A DNA stretch of 64,000 nt from Trileptium ribeirensis. Lineage: Eukaryota; Nematoda; Enoplea; Enoplida; Thoracostomopsidae. The translations under genes and the position numbers were made by a program. Position 1 is the stretch's first letter. Each line of letters starts with the position of its first letter. This document shows, piece by piece, positions 11,842-24,509 of this stretch. The DNA is taken from positions 41,492-105,491 of the forward strand of contig JASANE010001461.1 of assembly GCA_030248225.1 (NCBI GenBank), in the 5' to 3' direction. Below the pieces are notes generated by a model that was given only the letters and a program-made list of their open reading frames with translations, was not told the origin of the DNA and did no database searches.

Positions 11842-12418
11842 GTTCTTTTCCATTATCCCCCCACAGCCGGCATCTCCCCAAAAATGGTCTGATTCTGGAA
11901 ATTTTGGTATTTTGTAATCCTCGAGACCTCCCCTGATCATTCCGACTAAACATTGAATTTTTAAAATTTTACATTTTTTTCGATATTTTTGGGAACCCAA
12001 AATTTTTTTTTCAAAATTCGATTTTTACTCATCATTCGACGCGGTTTGACGAGCTGAGTGTAATGGTGTTATTTATAACGAGATCAGATAAAAGCATCCG
12101 AAGTTATGGCCAAAACCAGTTCAAATGCTGAGCATCTAAGCCTCCTATATTTTTGGCCATAACTTAGGATCGCGTTAGATATAACACCATTACACTCAGT
12201 TCCTCAGGACGAGTCGAACGGTAGGTAAAAATCCAATTTTTAAGAAAAAATTTTTGGGTTCCCAAGGGACCCTTGGGACCCAAAAATCTAAGATTTTAAA
12301 AATTCGATTTTTTTGGTCGAAATGATCAGGAGAGGTCTCGACGATCAGAAAAACATCAAAATTTCCAGAATCTGACCATCTTTGGGCAAACGCGGGCTGG
12401 GGGATAATGGAAAAGAAC
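11842..12418. mobile_element. Inverted-repeat non-autonomous element, Mutator-like
   Basis: Starts GTTCTTTTCCATTATCCCCC and ends with its inverse. The two arms (about 11842-12100 and 12160-12418) pair for roughly 250 bp around a short centre. The element is flanked by a perfect 10-bp direct duplication, CGCAAGACGA (11832-11841 and 12419-12428). Long terminal inverted repeats with a 9-11-bp duplication are the hallmark of Mutator-like elements. It encodes nothing; minus-strand frames across it are fold-back artefacts. Confidence 0.8.
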
Positions 12419-12466
12419 CGCAAGACGAACGCACATCAGTTGTTCCAAACCCTTATCATTTCCTTT

Positions 12467-12514
12467 GTCAATAGGAGGAAACAGTATCTTGTCAATCGGA
12501 GGAAACAGTATCCG
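12467..12514. repeat. 24-bp tandem duplication
   Basis: Two copies of 'gtcaatxggaggaaacagta' plus four bases, at 12467-12490 and 12491-12514. Confidence 0.75.
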
Positions 12515-14116
12515 TATATTTCTGCTTAAAAATGTTAAATCTTCACTATACCCAAAACAGTGTAACACGACGAAATTAATAAACCCGGAAACGGAAGATT
12601 ACTTGTTTAGTTTTTCTCTTAAATCGCTTAGCTAATCCGATATATATAAAATTTTAAAATCATAAACAACAAACGCTTTATTAGCTATGAAGCACCTACT
12701 AATCTCAACACAAAAACGATACAATACAGTCAGAAATAGATAAGCTAACACTCAACAAAATTATGAAATTTACTGTATCTATAAATAATAAAACTAGTCA
12801 GTCAGCAGTATCTACATACATATGTATGACAGAGAATGACTATGACAGTTGTCATTAAAAGTATATATGTCTTCGACGTATATATATGCAGATATTTGTA
12901 CTTAAAGCACAAATAATGTCGCTAACAATATAAAATAAATCTGAAGCATAAGCGCCGCTGTAGTGTATACATAGTCCGATAAATGAAAATAAAACATATA
13001 CAACCAACCAGTGTAAAAATTACTAATACTGAAACTGAACAGAATGTACAATGACTCAGTCAGATATATTTATATATATATAACCACGCCCGTATTACAG
13101 AATAAACAGCTCAATATATGAAATAAAACGATGACACACAACAGCAGCAATCAAACAAAACCCAGAAAGACTCACGTCCTCCGAACAATGACACAAGACA
13201 CGACAACCCAGAGCCAGCAGCAATGGCAATACCATGACTCAGTTCGATATACTGCTGCATCATATCATAGACCTATACATATTAGTCGTAGTAGACCAGC
13301 TAGCAACCATATACTATGTGGTATCAAAGGCCGATAGTGGTTGTAATAGCCTTTCTGTCCAACATTGGACAGCGCGACGAGGGCGGGTGAGGCTCAAATG
13401 AAAACAGTCAGGAAGGATTTGTTTGTCAAAAACCGAAGTTGAAGCAAGACGACACCGCGCATCAGCGGCGGCCCATTTATTTCCAATAGCGTGCACGAGC
13501 CGCACGACCATAAAAGCCAGTTGGTATATTTAAACCTGCTTCCAACTTCGACGTTCATTTTGCATAAGAACAACACAAGGGGAATATTCAATGAGACGCT
13601 GTGTTATTAGAACGATAATTATCTTTCCCGATTACTTCTTTGAACTATTGCTATTATTGTGTTTTAGGATTAAAATAGCCACGAAGAAATCGAGTTTCAG
13701 TTTTCTTGCTATATCCACAAACAACATGGGTTCGGCACTTATTTTTACGTAAAATAAATTTCCCCATTATTCAGATGTGCCGCATTTGGAAGCTGAGCGT
13801 TAATTAATTGTAACCGAACATAGTGACAAGTTGTGACTGATACATTAATAATCTACTCCACAGACCCTTTGACTTTATCATATCCTCAAAGTCCGAGGTC
13901 CCAGAGTTTGGCGTCTGCGGTGCCAGTAAAGGTGTACACAACCTATAGAATGATCCGCGCCTCATCTGGGCAACCCACATATGCCCTATGAGCATGTATG
14001 GACTTTATTTACAACCGCAGTACAATTAACCACCATCTTTTGTTAGTATTCACTAATTTAACATCCGATAAATCAGAATATATACACAACAACTTATGTT
14101 TCAGATATTGTGTTAT
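12515..14116. other. Intergenic, possible retrotransposon leader
   Basis: No gene. At 13319-13331 'tggtatcaaagg' resembles, with two mismatches, the primer-binding site complementary to initiator tRNA-Met that follows the 5' LTR of many Copia elements. The preceding 200 bases are Gln/Thr-codon rich. No Gag or Pol follows, so this is only a possibility. Confidence 0.25.
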
Positions 14117-14124
14117 GTAAATAC

Positions 14125-14895
14125 TAGTGTTGTACCGGGGCAACAATTCTATCGGGGCTGGGACCGGGGCTAAGCTTGCGCCGGCCGGGGCTTGCCCAAA
14201 ACTACTATGTGTTCGAATTTCCAGCGCATATAGAGCATATATACTACATATACATACATGCCGACATGGGGTTGGAGGGAGTAAAATCCTCCCTGGGAAT
14301 CCGGACCCCCCACATAGTGAGGCGAATTCATAGGCGAAAACATTTGACAACTATATACAAGGTTGTTAAATTTCGGCTCCGACAAATCGGATATTTCGCC
14401 CTTAACGTTGCTATTGTTGCAGTTGAAGAGATAATGTAATGTGTAATCGAACTGGGTAGACTAATTTTACTGCCACGATTATGTATTATAGTTCAAGTTC
14501 CAACCATATGACGCGGAAATAAAACATCCCTGATCAAAAATATTTTTATCAAAAGAAAAACCATATCCAAATTTTTCCGTATTCGTAACAATGTCGTTGA
14601 AATGTCAAAAACTCAACACGAATCGTTTTAACATTTTAGCTTATTAGTTTAATAAACTGTACGTTACGAGCTAAAGTTCGTAGTTTCAGGAAGGTGATGT
14701 GACATTTTCACTGTCCTAGTTAGTGGCAAGCATTATATCTTCAGCTAAAGCTCCAGATTGTTTCAACTGTTCTACTAGTTCGGTACCAAAAATATTTTTT
14801 CTGAAATACTTGCCCCAGCCCCGGCACCTACATTATACGGGGGCTTCGACGTTGCCCCGGCCCGGGGCTAAATTCGTTGTCCCGGTACATCCCTA
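14125..14895. mobile_element. Non-autonomous hAT-type element with perfect 8-bp duplication
   Basis: Terminal inverted repeats TAGTGTTGTACCGGGGCAAC (left) and TAGGGATGTACCGGGACAAC (right end, reversed) are embedded in G/C-rich subterminal sequence made of 'ccggggc' repeats. Flanks are a perfect 8-bp direct duplication GTAAATAC (14117-14124 and 14896-14903), the length expected for hAT. No transposase is present; frames across 14009-14439 are artefacts of the inverted repeats. Confidence 0.85.
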
Positions 14896-14903
14896 GTAAA
14901 TAC

Positions 14904-15508
14904 ATGCCACAGTCTACAATTATTGCAGATTTCATATACGTTAAACATTATATATCTCACACTTGTCCAATTGTTCATATAAACCATTGCATGACTTCCA
15001 CTAGACCAAATAATTTTAAGAAAGTACTTGTTAAAGCAGATTTAATCAAAGTACCTAAAATTTGATCAAAGCCTTTATTCGGACACAAGAGAAGCTGACC
15101 CATTTTCTGATTCAACTCTTTTGTTCGCATGGTCAGGCACCCGGGAACGATTTTGAGTCCGGGGGCAAGCAATGATAACACATCTGGACAGGCGAGCTAA
15201 GATAAAACACATATGGGGCAAACTAAGATAAAAATGTGTGAGGGGCTAGGTAAGATAGGCGCCCATAGTGAGTGTAACGGGATTACCCAAGGGTCGATCC
15301 CCTTTTTCTGGCCATACTCAACTCACTACCAAAGGCGCTTGGAAAATTTAGAGAAGATTGACAGAAATTTGGGAAAATGTACGTAAAACTTTCAAATCTG
15401 TTGTATTTTCAGGGTGAGGTTGGGGGGCTGAACAAAGGACGTGTCCCAGCTCGATAGATGGAGGCCGCTTGCCTCGCTGCCCCCCGTTCTCAGGTTCCTG
15501 TACCGACT
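14904..15508. other. Intergenic, no gene seen
   Basis: No coding or repeat signal beyond a short G/C-rich stretch at 15410-15500 leading into the repeat at 15509. Confidence 0.35.
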
Positions 15509-15949
15509 GAGCGAAGCGTTTTTATTTTCTGTCTGTGACCAAAAAAGTCGATGTCCGTCCGTTCGTTAGTTCGTTCGGTCCGACGGATCTCAAGAACCAC
15601 TGAACCGATTTAAAAAAACTTTTTTGTTTGAAAGACTATCATGTCAGAGTGTGCACCTGATATTTGGGATTAAAAAAATTTGAGTGGTTAATTAGTAATT
15701 AGCTAATTAGTTAAGCTTATGCAGCTAAAACAGAGAATTTTGCAATATTTGTCTTATTTATTGAAATAGAATCGTTTCGATCAAACGATTATAGGGTTTT
15801 TTGGGTCGAAGAATATATTTGAATAATATTTTTACCAATGATAAAGCCCTATGCCCTATGCAATGTAGTTACAAGAACATAAAATTGAGTACATTCGTAA
15901 TGCAACAGCCCAAGCTCCGCTCACAAATGTAGTTCCACTACCGACTAGT
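15509..15949 (+). repeat. Partial copy of the GCGAAGCG inverted-repeat element
   Basis: Begins 'gagcgaagcgtttttatttt' and ends 'ccactaccgactagt'. The whole segment is present in inverted orientation at 32601-33035 with only scattered differences, including 'aattagtaattagctaatta' and 'gccctatgccctatgcaatg'-like strings. It is therefore one half of the element described at 31659-33040, with the other arm missing. Confidence 0.85.
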
Positions 15950-17889
15950 TTATTGATACTGTGTGAGGATTGTTATATTTTATGTTGTTACTTGTGTAGT
16001 GCTGTAAAAGGGTGTTGTAGTCAGGCTATTGTTTAATCGTTGGGCTCGCAATGACGGACCTATTTCTGGATGCAACTTCCTTCAAACAGCTACTTCCGAT
16101 GACCGGTAATAAACAAACCATAAAGAAATTACGAATATTAAAAACGATTTTCTGAACTACATGGAGGGAAAAACCTCAGAACAATAAATGTGCCCTTGCT
16201 CTTGAAGTAATAAATGCCTTTACCGACCGTACAAGGAAAAGGCAGCTCACGTTGCACGCTCGGACAACGTGGTCCCTACTGCACTGAGGTAATGGAAAAT
16301 CCAATTTTTTATTTTCTATTTCCATGGCAGTAGTGAAGCTTGTATGATAACAACAGCCTGGTTACTGAAAAAATACTTTGGGTTATTTGGCACTTTAGGT
16401 ATTTTGAAGAAATACTTTAACAAAAATTCTATTGGTAACATGATCGTGGACTTGCCTGTAGGACAAAACTTTGTTGGGTACGTTTCATTGTTAGGATAAA
16501 GTAACAAATTTCATTCCTAATGAATGTTTTTAACGTCCATCCAGCAGCCGCACAAAAATCATTTTAGACTAGCTTATAAGTCACATCCATATGTTCCTTC
16601 CCGTTTGTTACACTACGATTTTTTAATTAACAGCACTTCTAAACCATAAGCTGCCAAACGAAATTGGTCATTGACAATGACAGACAAGGTAAGTGAGGTC
16701 TATTATCAGAAAAAAAGTCTGTTTAACCTCAAACACTGAACCTTAAACAATAGCGAATGCTATATATTTGATACAGCTTTTGTACGATCAAAACCAATTT
16801 GTAAACTCTAAAGTTTTTAATTTACGAAAACCCTGTAGATTCCTTATTCGATATCCAGCTACACATAATACTACAAATAATTATCAAAAATTTAAAAAAT
16901 GTTTCTAAATTCCAGCAATAAGTATTATATAATTTCTTAATTCTATAATTCAGGTCCTCGTATTCAAATTAAGCATCGTAAGCTCGAAACAAGTTGTCGG
17001 ATACATTTGAACTATCAGATATCAAAAGCTTCCTTGCTACATATTAAGCGAAAGCACGCTAATAGTTGATACCCGAAATAAAACGCAAATAAGCACAGAA
17101 AACACGCACATGCGGTGAGCGAGCGAACTTAGTTTTCAATTCCATTCGTGTAGCGATGTTATGCTACAAGGACAAGCATATCAGCACCAAACAACCACCA
17201 ACTCATTCCTTCCAGTATCACGCCGTTGTTGTTGTAGCAAGCCTCCTCTTAACTCAACCATAACCAACGCTGCTATTTATCGTATACATTCGGGAAAGGC
17301 TACTGACGAAGGACATAAAACAAAAACCTATTTTGTCTAAAATGAGACTTTTCTCTTAATGTCGTTCGTTGTCGACTAAAATGCTCTGGGTACACCAATA
17401 TTACATATCTTTTTCCGTTTGCCATAATAATATTAATACATTTATCATTAATAATTAATACGAGACGAGACGACAGCTAAAGTCTACTACGACTACTACA
17501 ACAACCACGGATACGGGTTCTCTATGTGACACACATACACATTTTAGGATAGAAATAAAATATATATACAATACAATATATATTTATTTCGCTTATTATT
17601 ATTCAAACCCACAAATTATGGCATATTTTTTCACTTTTTAGACACATAAAACAAACATACACTGTGCACATAAAGCTGGCAGGAACGTGAGTTTATTAAA
17701 AAAAGTGATAATATAGCTTTTAAAGTCAGATACCATCTATATAATATAACCTTAGTTTCGTACTTTCCACAATATTGGTTATTGAGGTTACACAAACATT
17801 AAGTGTATGTACAGCGACAAATAATATAATAAACTATATATAGTTTTGATATGCGTCAAATTCGCGTCAGTCATGTAACATTAACCCGA
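15950..17889. other. AT-rich intergenic, no gene seen
   Basis: Only short chance frames. No repeat family identified by eye. Confidence 0.35.
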
Positions 17890-20232
17890 TATTAACTGGA
17901 CAGAATATTCTTGACCAAAAACTTCTAACACTCGTTTTATGGATAACATCCAAGAATTAGGCTTACATCAGATGGTATCATTCCCCACACGAATGGGGAA
18001 TTGCATTGATCTGGTGTTGACAACGTCACCATTGAATGTGTCAAGCATAACTAGAGGAGGTGAAGAACTTTCCGATCATGCATCGGTTCATTTTCTTCTA
18101 TCAGGATTTATTAACAGTGATACAGCGAGTCAGCCTATGCTTGTTTACGATTTTAAGAACACTTATTTTCAAAACCTAAATAACTATTTGATTTCAGTTA
18201 ATTGTTTATATTGTTTTGAACAGGTCATTTACGGTAGAGGAGAAATGGAACATCTTTACACAGATTCTAAACGAAGCTGTTGAAAAATTTGCACCTAAAC
18301 TAAAAGTAGACTCCAAAAAAGGTAGTTTTAGGTACCATCATTTTATTAGGAAACTGTTCAAACGAAAAGCAAAACTATGGAGGATCAGCAAACTAACCTC
18401 AAATTTCGATGACTACAACAAACTTAAGGCTATTGCTCGTCTCAAACGTGCCCGATAAAGAAACGTTATTAACAGTGGGAATCGTAATGATCTTTTTAGA
18501 AACGTTAAAAAGAGATTGTACTCCAAATCAAGTATTGGTGCTTTGCGTGCATCAAACGGTGGATTAGTTACTGACGACAAAACTCGCACTGATATTTTGG
18601 CGAGCACTTTTGCGTCAGTTTTTGTTGAGGGCGCCGAACAGTATCCAACAGTCCAAACCACTATTGTTTCCGATAATAACTTGTCTTGGGTTACCTTTTC
18701 TCCACAAATTGTTCATAAATTTATGGGGTGTTTGAAATCAAAACATAGCCATTCTCCCGGCGGTTATACACAATACTTTCTTAAAAATGCTAGGGATTGT
18801 TTCACTCTTGCCCATATTTTCGAGCAATCCTTTGTAAATGCCCGCTTACCAAGAAGCTGGCTATGTCTGACATAGTTCCATTATACAAAAAGGCGATTCA
18901 TCTCTTGCGTTAAATTATAGACCTATATCATTACTTTCTAACTGTTGTAAAATTATGGAATCCATTATTAATAATCGTATACAGTCTTTTTTGCGTTGGA
19001 AATAATTATTCCAAACCAACATGGTTTTGTATCAAAGAAATCAACATGTACCCAGCTGCTTGAATCTGTTAATGATTGGTTAAATGCATTAGACAATGGA
19101 AAATCAGTTGATATTGCGTACATTGATTTTGCAAAAGCGTTTGATACCGTTTCGCATGTCAAACTGCATCACAAAATGTCATGTATAGGCTTTACTGGCA
19201 CACTTTTGAGTTGGATTACTGCTTTTCTCAGCGGAAGGTCGTTCAGAGTTAAATTGAATAATACATATTCAAATTCACAAAAGGTTCTATCTGGAGTGCC
19301 TCAAGGCGGCGTCCTAGGGCCTACTTTGTTTCTGATATATATATGATGTTGCTTAAATAATGCCAAGTATAAACTTTTTGCAGACGACGTTAAGTTATAT
19401 GTTAATACATCAAACTTCAACGATGACAGTGCGCCGACTCATCTTCAGAACGCACTTATTTGCTTAAAATAATGGGCAAAATCCTGGGAACTTTCCATTT
19501 CAGTCTCGAAATGCAATATTTTACACTTGGGCAAACACAACCTCAAATTTCAATATAGTTTGCACGGGAATGTAATTCCCTTTGTTTCCGCATGTAAAGA
19601 CATAGGCATAATAATTAGCTACGACCTCAAATTTGAGACGCACTGCAATGTCATCGTTGCAAAAGCATATCGTGTAATTAATATGTTGTTTAACTGCTTC
19701 ATTCACTGTAACTCAGAGTCATACACTGTCGCATTTATCGTATGTTCGACCAATATTGTAATATTATAGCCAAGTTTGGTCACCGTGTTATTTGCTCAAA
19801 ATAGATAAGTTGGAGAAAGTGCAAAGATATTTCACCAGAAAGCTAGCCATACGGCTTGGTATCTACGATATGTCTTATAAGCAAGGGCTAACATACTTCA
19901 AGTTAGAACCTCTAGAACTACGTCGTTTAAAACATGACCTCATTCTACTTTTCAAAAGTCTTAATAATGAAATTGATAGCTGTCACAGCTTTTTTGAAAT
20001 TTCTCACAACACGAATACGCGTGGTCACGGAAGAAAACTAATAAAATCAAAGTTTCATTCAAACTGTTATAAACATAGCTTCGCGGTGAGAACTATCGAT
20101 GTGTGGAATAAATTGCCTAGTTTTGTTTGCTGCAAACCTCTCGTAGGATCATCCGACAGCAGAAAATGCAAAATACTTTTAAACAAGCTTGACTTGAGCC
20201 AGTTTTTACAGTATAATAGAAACCTTTTTTAA
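17890..20232 (+). pseudogene. CR1-like LINE polyprotein (endonuclease end, reverse transcriptase)
   Basis: In order: the end of an apurinic-type endonuclease (about 17897-18120: PDINWTE, then GLHQMVSFPTRMGNCIDLVL and ELSDHASVHF, the conserved SDH); a basic linker (18216-18540); and the reverse transcriptase (18510-19770) with IAYIDFAKAFDTVSH (19110-19155), LSGVPQGGVLGPTLF (19284-19330) and FADDVKLY (about 19374-19397), the catalytic Asp pair. A C-terminal block at 19792-20232 with LEKVQRYFTRKLA, LEPLELRRLKHDLILLFK, RGHGRKL and WNKLP is the usual CR1-type tail. Frame breaks and stops occur near 18283, 18456, 18875, 19346, 19470 and 19770, so it is dead. The enzyme would have copied the element's RNA into DNA at a nicked target. 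Confidence 0.88.
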
Positions 20233-20450
20233 TAATTATTTGAAATGCTATTTACTCCCTTAATAAATATTGATCTTGCGCTCTATATTTCCACCGAATG
20301 TAACTGGACTTGTTCCTTTTCGGTTGAATTTTATGTTTATTAACTTGTCTTTTATTTAAAATTTACTTATGCGTTCATTTTATGATTAGATTTTGTAACC
20401 GGTACACCGGAAGTCGGTAAGCAATTGCCTAAGTTTCGAGCTCGTAATGA
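17890..20450 (+). mobile_element. CR1-like LINE, 5'-truncated and decayed
   Basis: A plus-strand non-LTR retrotransposon remnant. It starts inside the endonuclease, so it is 5'-truncated in the usual way for LINEs, and runs through reverse transcriptase to a C-terminal region typical of CR1-group elements. The 3' untranslated part after 20232 is AT-rich; I could not locate a precise end or target-site duplication. Confidence 0.8.
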
Positions 20451-20887
20451 TGGCCTTAACGCCTGATGCAAAACTCGTTACGCTGATTTTCCGCATATCG
20501 GTATGTTATTTGTTAATAAACTTCTTTTGTTTGTTTTTGTTTATTTAGGTTTGAACTCACTGGACATTTTTTGTGATTACCACCGATTTTGCACCAAAAA
20601 ACGAACACCATTAACGACTTGTAGTACAAAAAGTGAACGAAACCTTTGTAGCGGAAATGAGACGGAACCATAAACAGAAAATTTTTTTCATACCAGTCCT
20701 TAATATAACCTACAATACCAAAAATACTATCCACAATTCTGTTTACTTACATTCAAAATACTGCATAAAGGGTCATTTTTGTATGATTTGTCATGCATCA
20801 AATGTATATATATCACGGATACGCCGGATCGCACTTTGCACTACATCTATTGCTCTAGAGCGGCTTAGTCCCCGATAGCTGCCTACA
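20451..20887. other. Intergenic, no gene seen
   Basis: AT-rich; nothing recognised. Confidence 0.3.
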
Positions 20888-20889
20888 TA

Positions 20890-21049
20890 CAGTACTCGCC
20901 AAAAATGATCGTCGCATTTCGAGCGAGTCTCGAGCGAGTGGCTCGCTCGAGATTTCGCAACTATTTAAATTAATAGAAAATTCTATTTTTAGAACAAATT
21001 TATTTCGAGCGAGTGTCGAGCGAGCGACAGTAATTTTTGGCGGGTACTG
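20890..21049. mobile_element. 160-bp TA-flanked inverted-repeat element (mariner/pogo-type MITE)
   Basis: Begins CAGTACTCGCCAAAAATGAT and ends with the inverse of CAGTACCCGCCAAAAATTAC, flanked on both sides by TA (20888-20889 and 21050-21051). Inside each arm are repeated CGAGCGAG units, alone or inverted as CTCGCTCG (20920-20950 and 21005-21028). A TA target and a CAGTA-type terminus fit Tc1/mariner/pogo MITEs. Confidence 0.8.
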
Positions 21050-21051
21050 TA

Positions 21052-23773
21052 GATCTTTAGTATATAAGAACCTAGAAAAATACAATAAATTCATTCATAT
21101 TGATATGTGTGATACATGCAAGATGGCTTCCAATATCGCAAAGGGAAGGGTGCTTCGAATGCCGCAAAGACAACTCTAATCAGATTTCATGCAATCATTA
21201 TACACGTTCTTTCATCAAATTAGTTTACACTACCTAAATTGCATACGCACTGCAATGAATCCTCGACATTTCTTAATTTCATACACTTATGTAAATAAAG
21301 CCTACCTCGTGCAATAAGAAATGTGTCATTAATGTAAATCTTCATTGTAATAATGCCTATTTTGTGTTGTGTATTAAGGAATGTATCATTAATGCGAAAT
21401 CTTCATTTTCATAATGCCTACTTTGTGTAAAAAGGAATGCGTTATTAATGCAAATCTTCATGATAACTGAGCAAGCGATAAGACGTGTAATACGTCCCAT
21501 AAAATGAGCTAGCTTATTCAAAATGGGGGTGAGGACCCCTGGCTTTTTTAGGTGCCCCTGCAAATAAATGGCCGGCCCCGGTTGGGGCCCCTTGAGAAAA
21601 ATTTTGGCTTCCCCCGGTAAAAACATCCCAAGACCGAAAATTGACAAAATTATTTAAAAAAATCAGTTTCCGAATTGGTTAAAAAGTTGCTTTTAACCTG
21701 AATAAAGCCGTTTTTGCACCGTTTCTGAGCCTATTTAGTAACGATTTTAGCGTTTTTCGCTGAAACATTAAATTCCAAAATTTCGCCCCCCCCAATTCAT
21801 ACCCTTTGGCAAAATTTTTAGCGAACTGAGAAGCCGGAACGAGTCTACCTCATATTTTGATTACTATGCAAATTATCAAGTTATCCTTCGAAAACAACAC
21901 CAAATATTTGGTACAGGTAGAATTTCTTTCAAACATTATATATATAGATAGATATATACGAATTTACGTTTAAAACATCGAACATGAACTTTTTGAGTAT
22001 TCATTCAAATTCATTGAGCCGTAATATTATCATAAATTCGGCCGTTTCATGTGTGGAAAGTTTGTTTGACACTTTTCAGGCGAAAAGTTCGAATTTTCGG
22101 CTGTATCTTGCCTTGTACAAATTTTAGGCTCCTGCCATTTGCATAAAGAGACAGTCATTGACCAATATATGCATTCTGATATAGATATGTAATCGCTTAC
22201 TTTAACTGCAATTTTTATAACAAAAATTAGTATATATTGGCAATATTGGTATTGATTTCACTTAATTGATATATACACTCCGTTTGGTTTCGAAATATAA
22301 TATCGTCTCTACTACTAATTCACTGATAGACAACATGGCAAGTTTTTGCAATCCTCCTGTGAACCGTGTCTAGCGTAAACAAAGGAATATTATATCACTC
22401 AGAAACAAAGTTCTCGAAAAACAAAAAAGCACGTTACCTAATCTCCGCAATAAGTTGATTGACTAAAAGCAAGAACAAACTGGTTTGCAATGCATTACGC
22501 TACACTACACAAATGAGCCGTGTCGTTCACTCCACAGGATTATATACTCTAAAATTGTATCGATGTAAAAAAACCGCATTACTATTTAGTTTCGTATTCT
22601 GAATATTTTAAACCTATGTAGACAACTTTTCGCATACAAGAGAAAACAACAGAGAGCGGAAAAGATATGGCTTAAGTGAACGAACTAAAATAAAGGCATT
22701 AGAGCATAAATATCACCACGCGGTTGCGGTAGATATCACCACATCTGAAGCACATAATCACCACAAATTTTAAATGTTTCCGCAACTCCTGCTATTATCA
22801 TACACATGTTGTTTAGATATATAGAAAATTATTTGTTGTTAAAAGCAAGAAATTGGAATTTAGAGTACTTATGAACAGCAAATGAAGAGCTAAACTAATA
22901 TGGCCCCCACCAATAATTATACCTCAAACTTGAGATAAACCAATAAAATTTACATTAACAGGCTATTACAAAACGTGCGACCACATTATTAAACTAATAA
23001 AAAAGAACTGACACAGCCAAAAACCTATGCGCCCTTCACTAAGAGATTAAAAAGTGAAATTAAGTCGCGTTTTAAAAAGTTATCGGCCTAAAAGGTGAGA
23101 ATTTAGGCTATAAATTTGGATCGCCGCTATAGCCGATATTGAGACAACTCGAGAAGAACGAAGCCCAGCCTAAGACGGCCGATTATATCTGCAATATCTA
23201 GGGTCCTACTCTTAAAACCTCTGTGTTCTACAACAACAAACAATAACATAAAACTGAATTATAGTACACTATGGTCACACAGCGCCAAGGAAGAAAAACT
23301 GAGTTTTAACATAGCTACCTCGGCATTCCGACGTTTCATCGCACGCTTTTAATACATACACTGCGCTGTTACAAAATATAATTAATGCTAAATAAGCTAC
23401 ACGTCATTGCAACCATGGTTATATACCAGGCACAAGCTATATGAATTCTGAACATAATGACTTTAACATTATAACCAAACCAACCAAAGCTAAATATTCC
23501 AACCAACCCGGGTTTCAAAAACTAAAACATATATATATCTTATGCAACATACAACGAGTACAGGACTTGCTCGACTTTTATTACGATTAGTTCACAAACT
23601 CCTAAAGACGTCACTCCACTTACTTAGTCAGCCACCGTTCAGTTTCAGTTTATTTGCCAGTACCAAGAGCAACAGTTCGCCAGTTAGTTTCTTCCTCAGC
23701 GAAACAGACAGTCAGTGTTCTCAACCAGCGTCGAAGCAAGCTCGTTCTATTTTGATATCCTAGAAGACGAACG
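21052..23773. other. AT-rich intergenic, no gene seen
   Basis: No supported gene. A minus-strand frame at 21357-21647 is proline/glycine-rich and unconvincing. Near 22700-22760 'atcaccac' occurs three times at short intervals. Confidence 0.35.
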
Positions 23774-24507
23774 TGGTATCAGAAGCAACAACAACTTTGG
23801 ACTGACTCTTCTGTCCCAGAATTTAATTATCAATCCACAAACCGAATACGCAACATGATGACATACGGATGATATATAAACACGACAGTGGTGGTTTGTT
23901 GAAAAGCTTATATATAATAATCAAAACCCAAGACAATAATAAACAGCCACAAAGCTGACAGCAAGTGTCACCCAGACGCTGCCTCTAGGTCTAGCTTAAT
24001 AACGTTAGACCACGATATCCTCGGTGCCGGACGAACATCAGTTGACACTACAGACAGTCAGGTCTTAGTTGGACTTGTATGAAATGCCATGGTCGTGCAT
24101 TTTGAAATTAATATACTTTTATTTATCTATTATAAATATTAGTAAATGAGACCATGGTAACCAATCCCAAATTCAATATTGCACAGATTGGCACGCTCAT
24201 ACCAACGCCAAAGCACTGGTTATTTAGAGATAACTGAAAAGTCTACCCCAAATCTAGAACCTATGCCTCGTCGTTCATCGTAAGCATGAACCGAGGTAAC
24301 CACTGCAGCATTTTATACCTTTTTCTTCCGAGGAAAGAGCCCAGTAAGCTGAGAGACAGAAAGGATTCCGAGTTCCAAGGCTTACCAGCCTGGGTCAAAG
24401 CTGAAATTGAATTCCTGACAATAATATCAAATGATGTGCAACAATATCTCGTATTATCCTACGTTGCATCGCAGAATAAGAAATCACAGGTATATATACC
24501 TATTTAA
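23774..24507 (+). pseudogene. Possible Copia-type leader with Gag remnant
   Basis: At 23774-23786 'tggtatcagaagc' closely matches the initiator-tRNA primer-binding site (TGGTATCAGA) that directly follows the 5' LTR in Copia elements. About 600 bp downstream the frame 24286-24507 contains LPAWVKAEIEFLTIISNDVQ then VLSYVAS, spacing reminiscent of the Copia Gag N-terminal domain (aromatic-x-Ala-Lys-Ala, then a hydrophobic helix). No integrase or reverse transcriptase follows. Both pieces are weak alone; the order makes the idea worth recording. Confidence 0.3.
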
Positions 24508-24509
24508 CT

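Noticed and set aside
12196..12568. Minus-strand frames over the fold-back element
   Set aside because: They arise from the inverted-repeat arms and share no homology with proteins.
14009..14439. Five overlapping frames on both strands
   Set aside because: Located in the GC-rich arm of a non-autonomous hAT element; no conserved domain.
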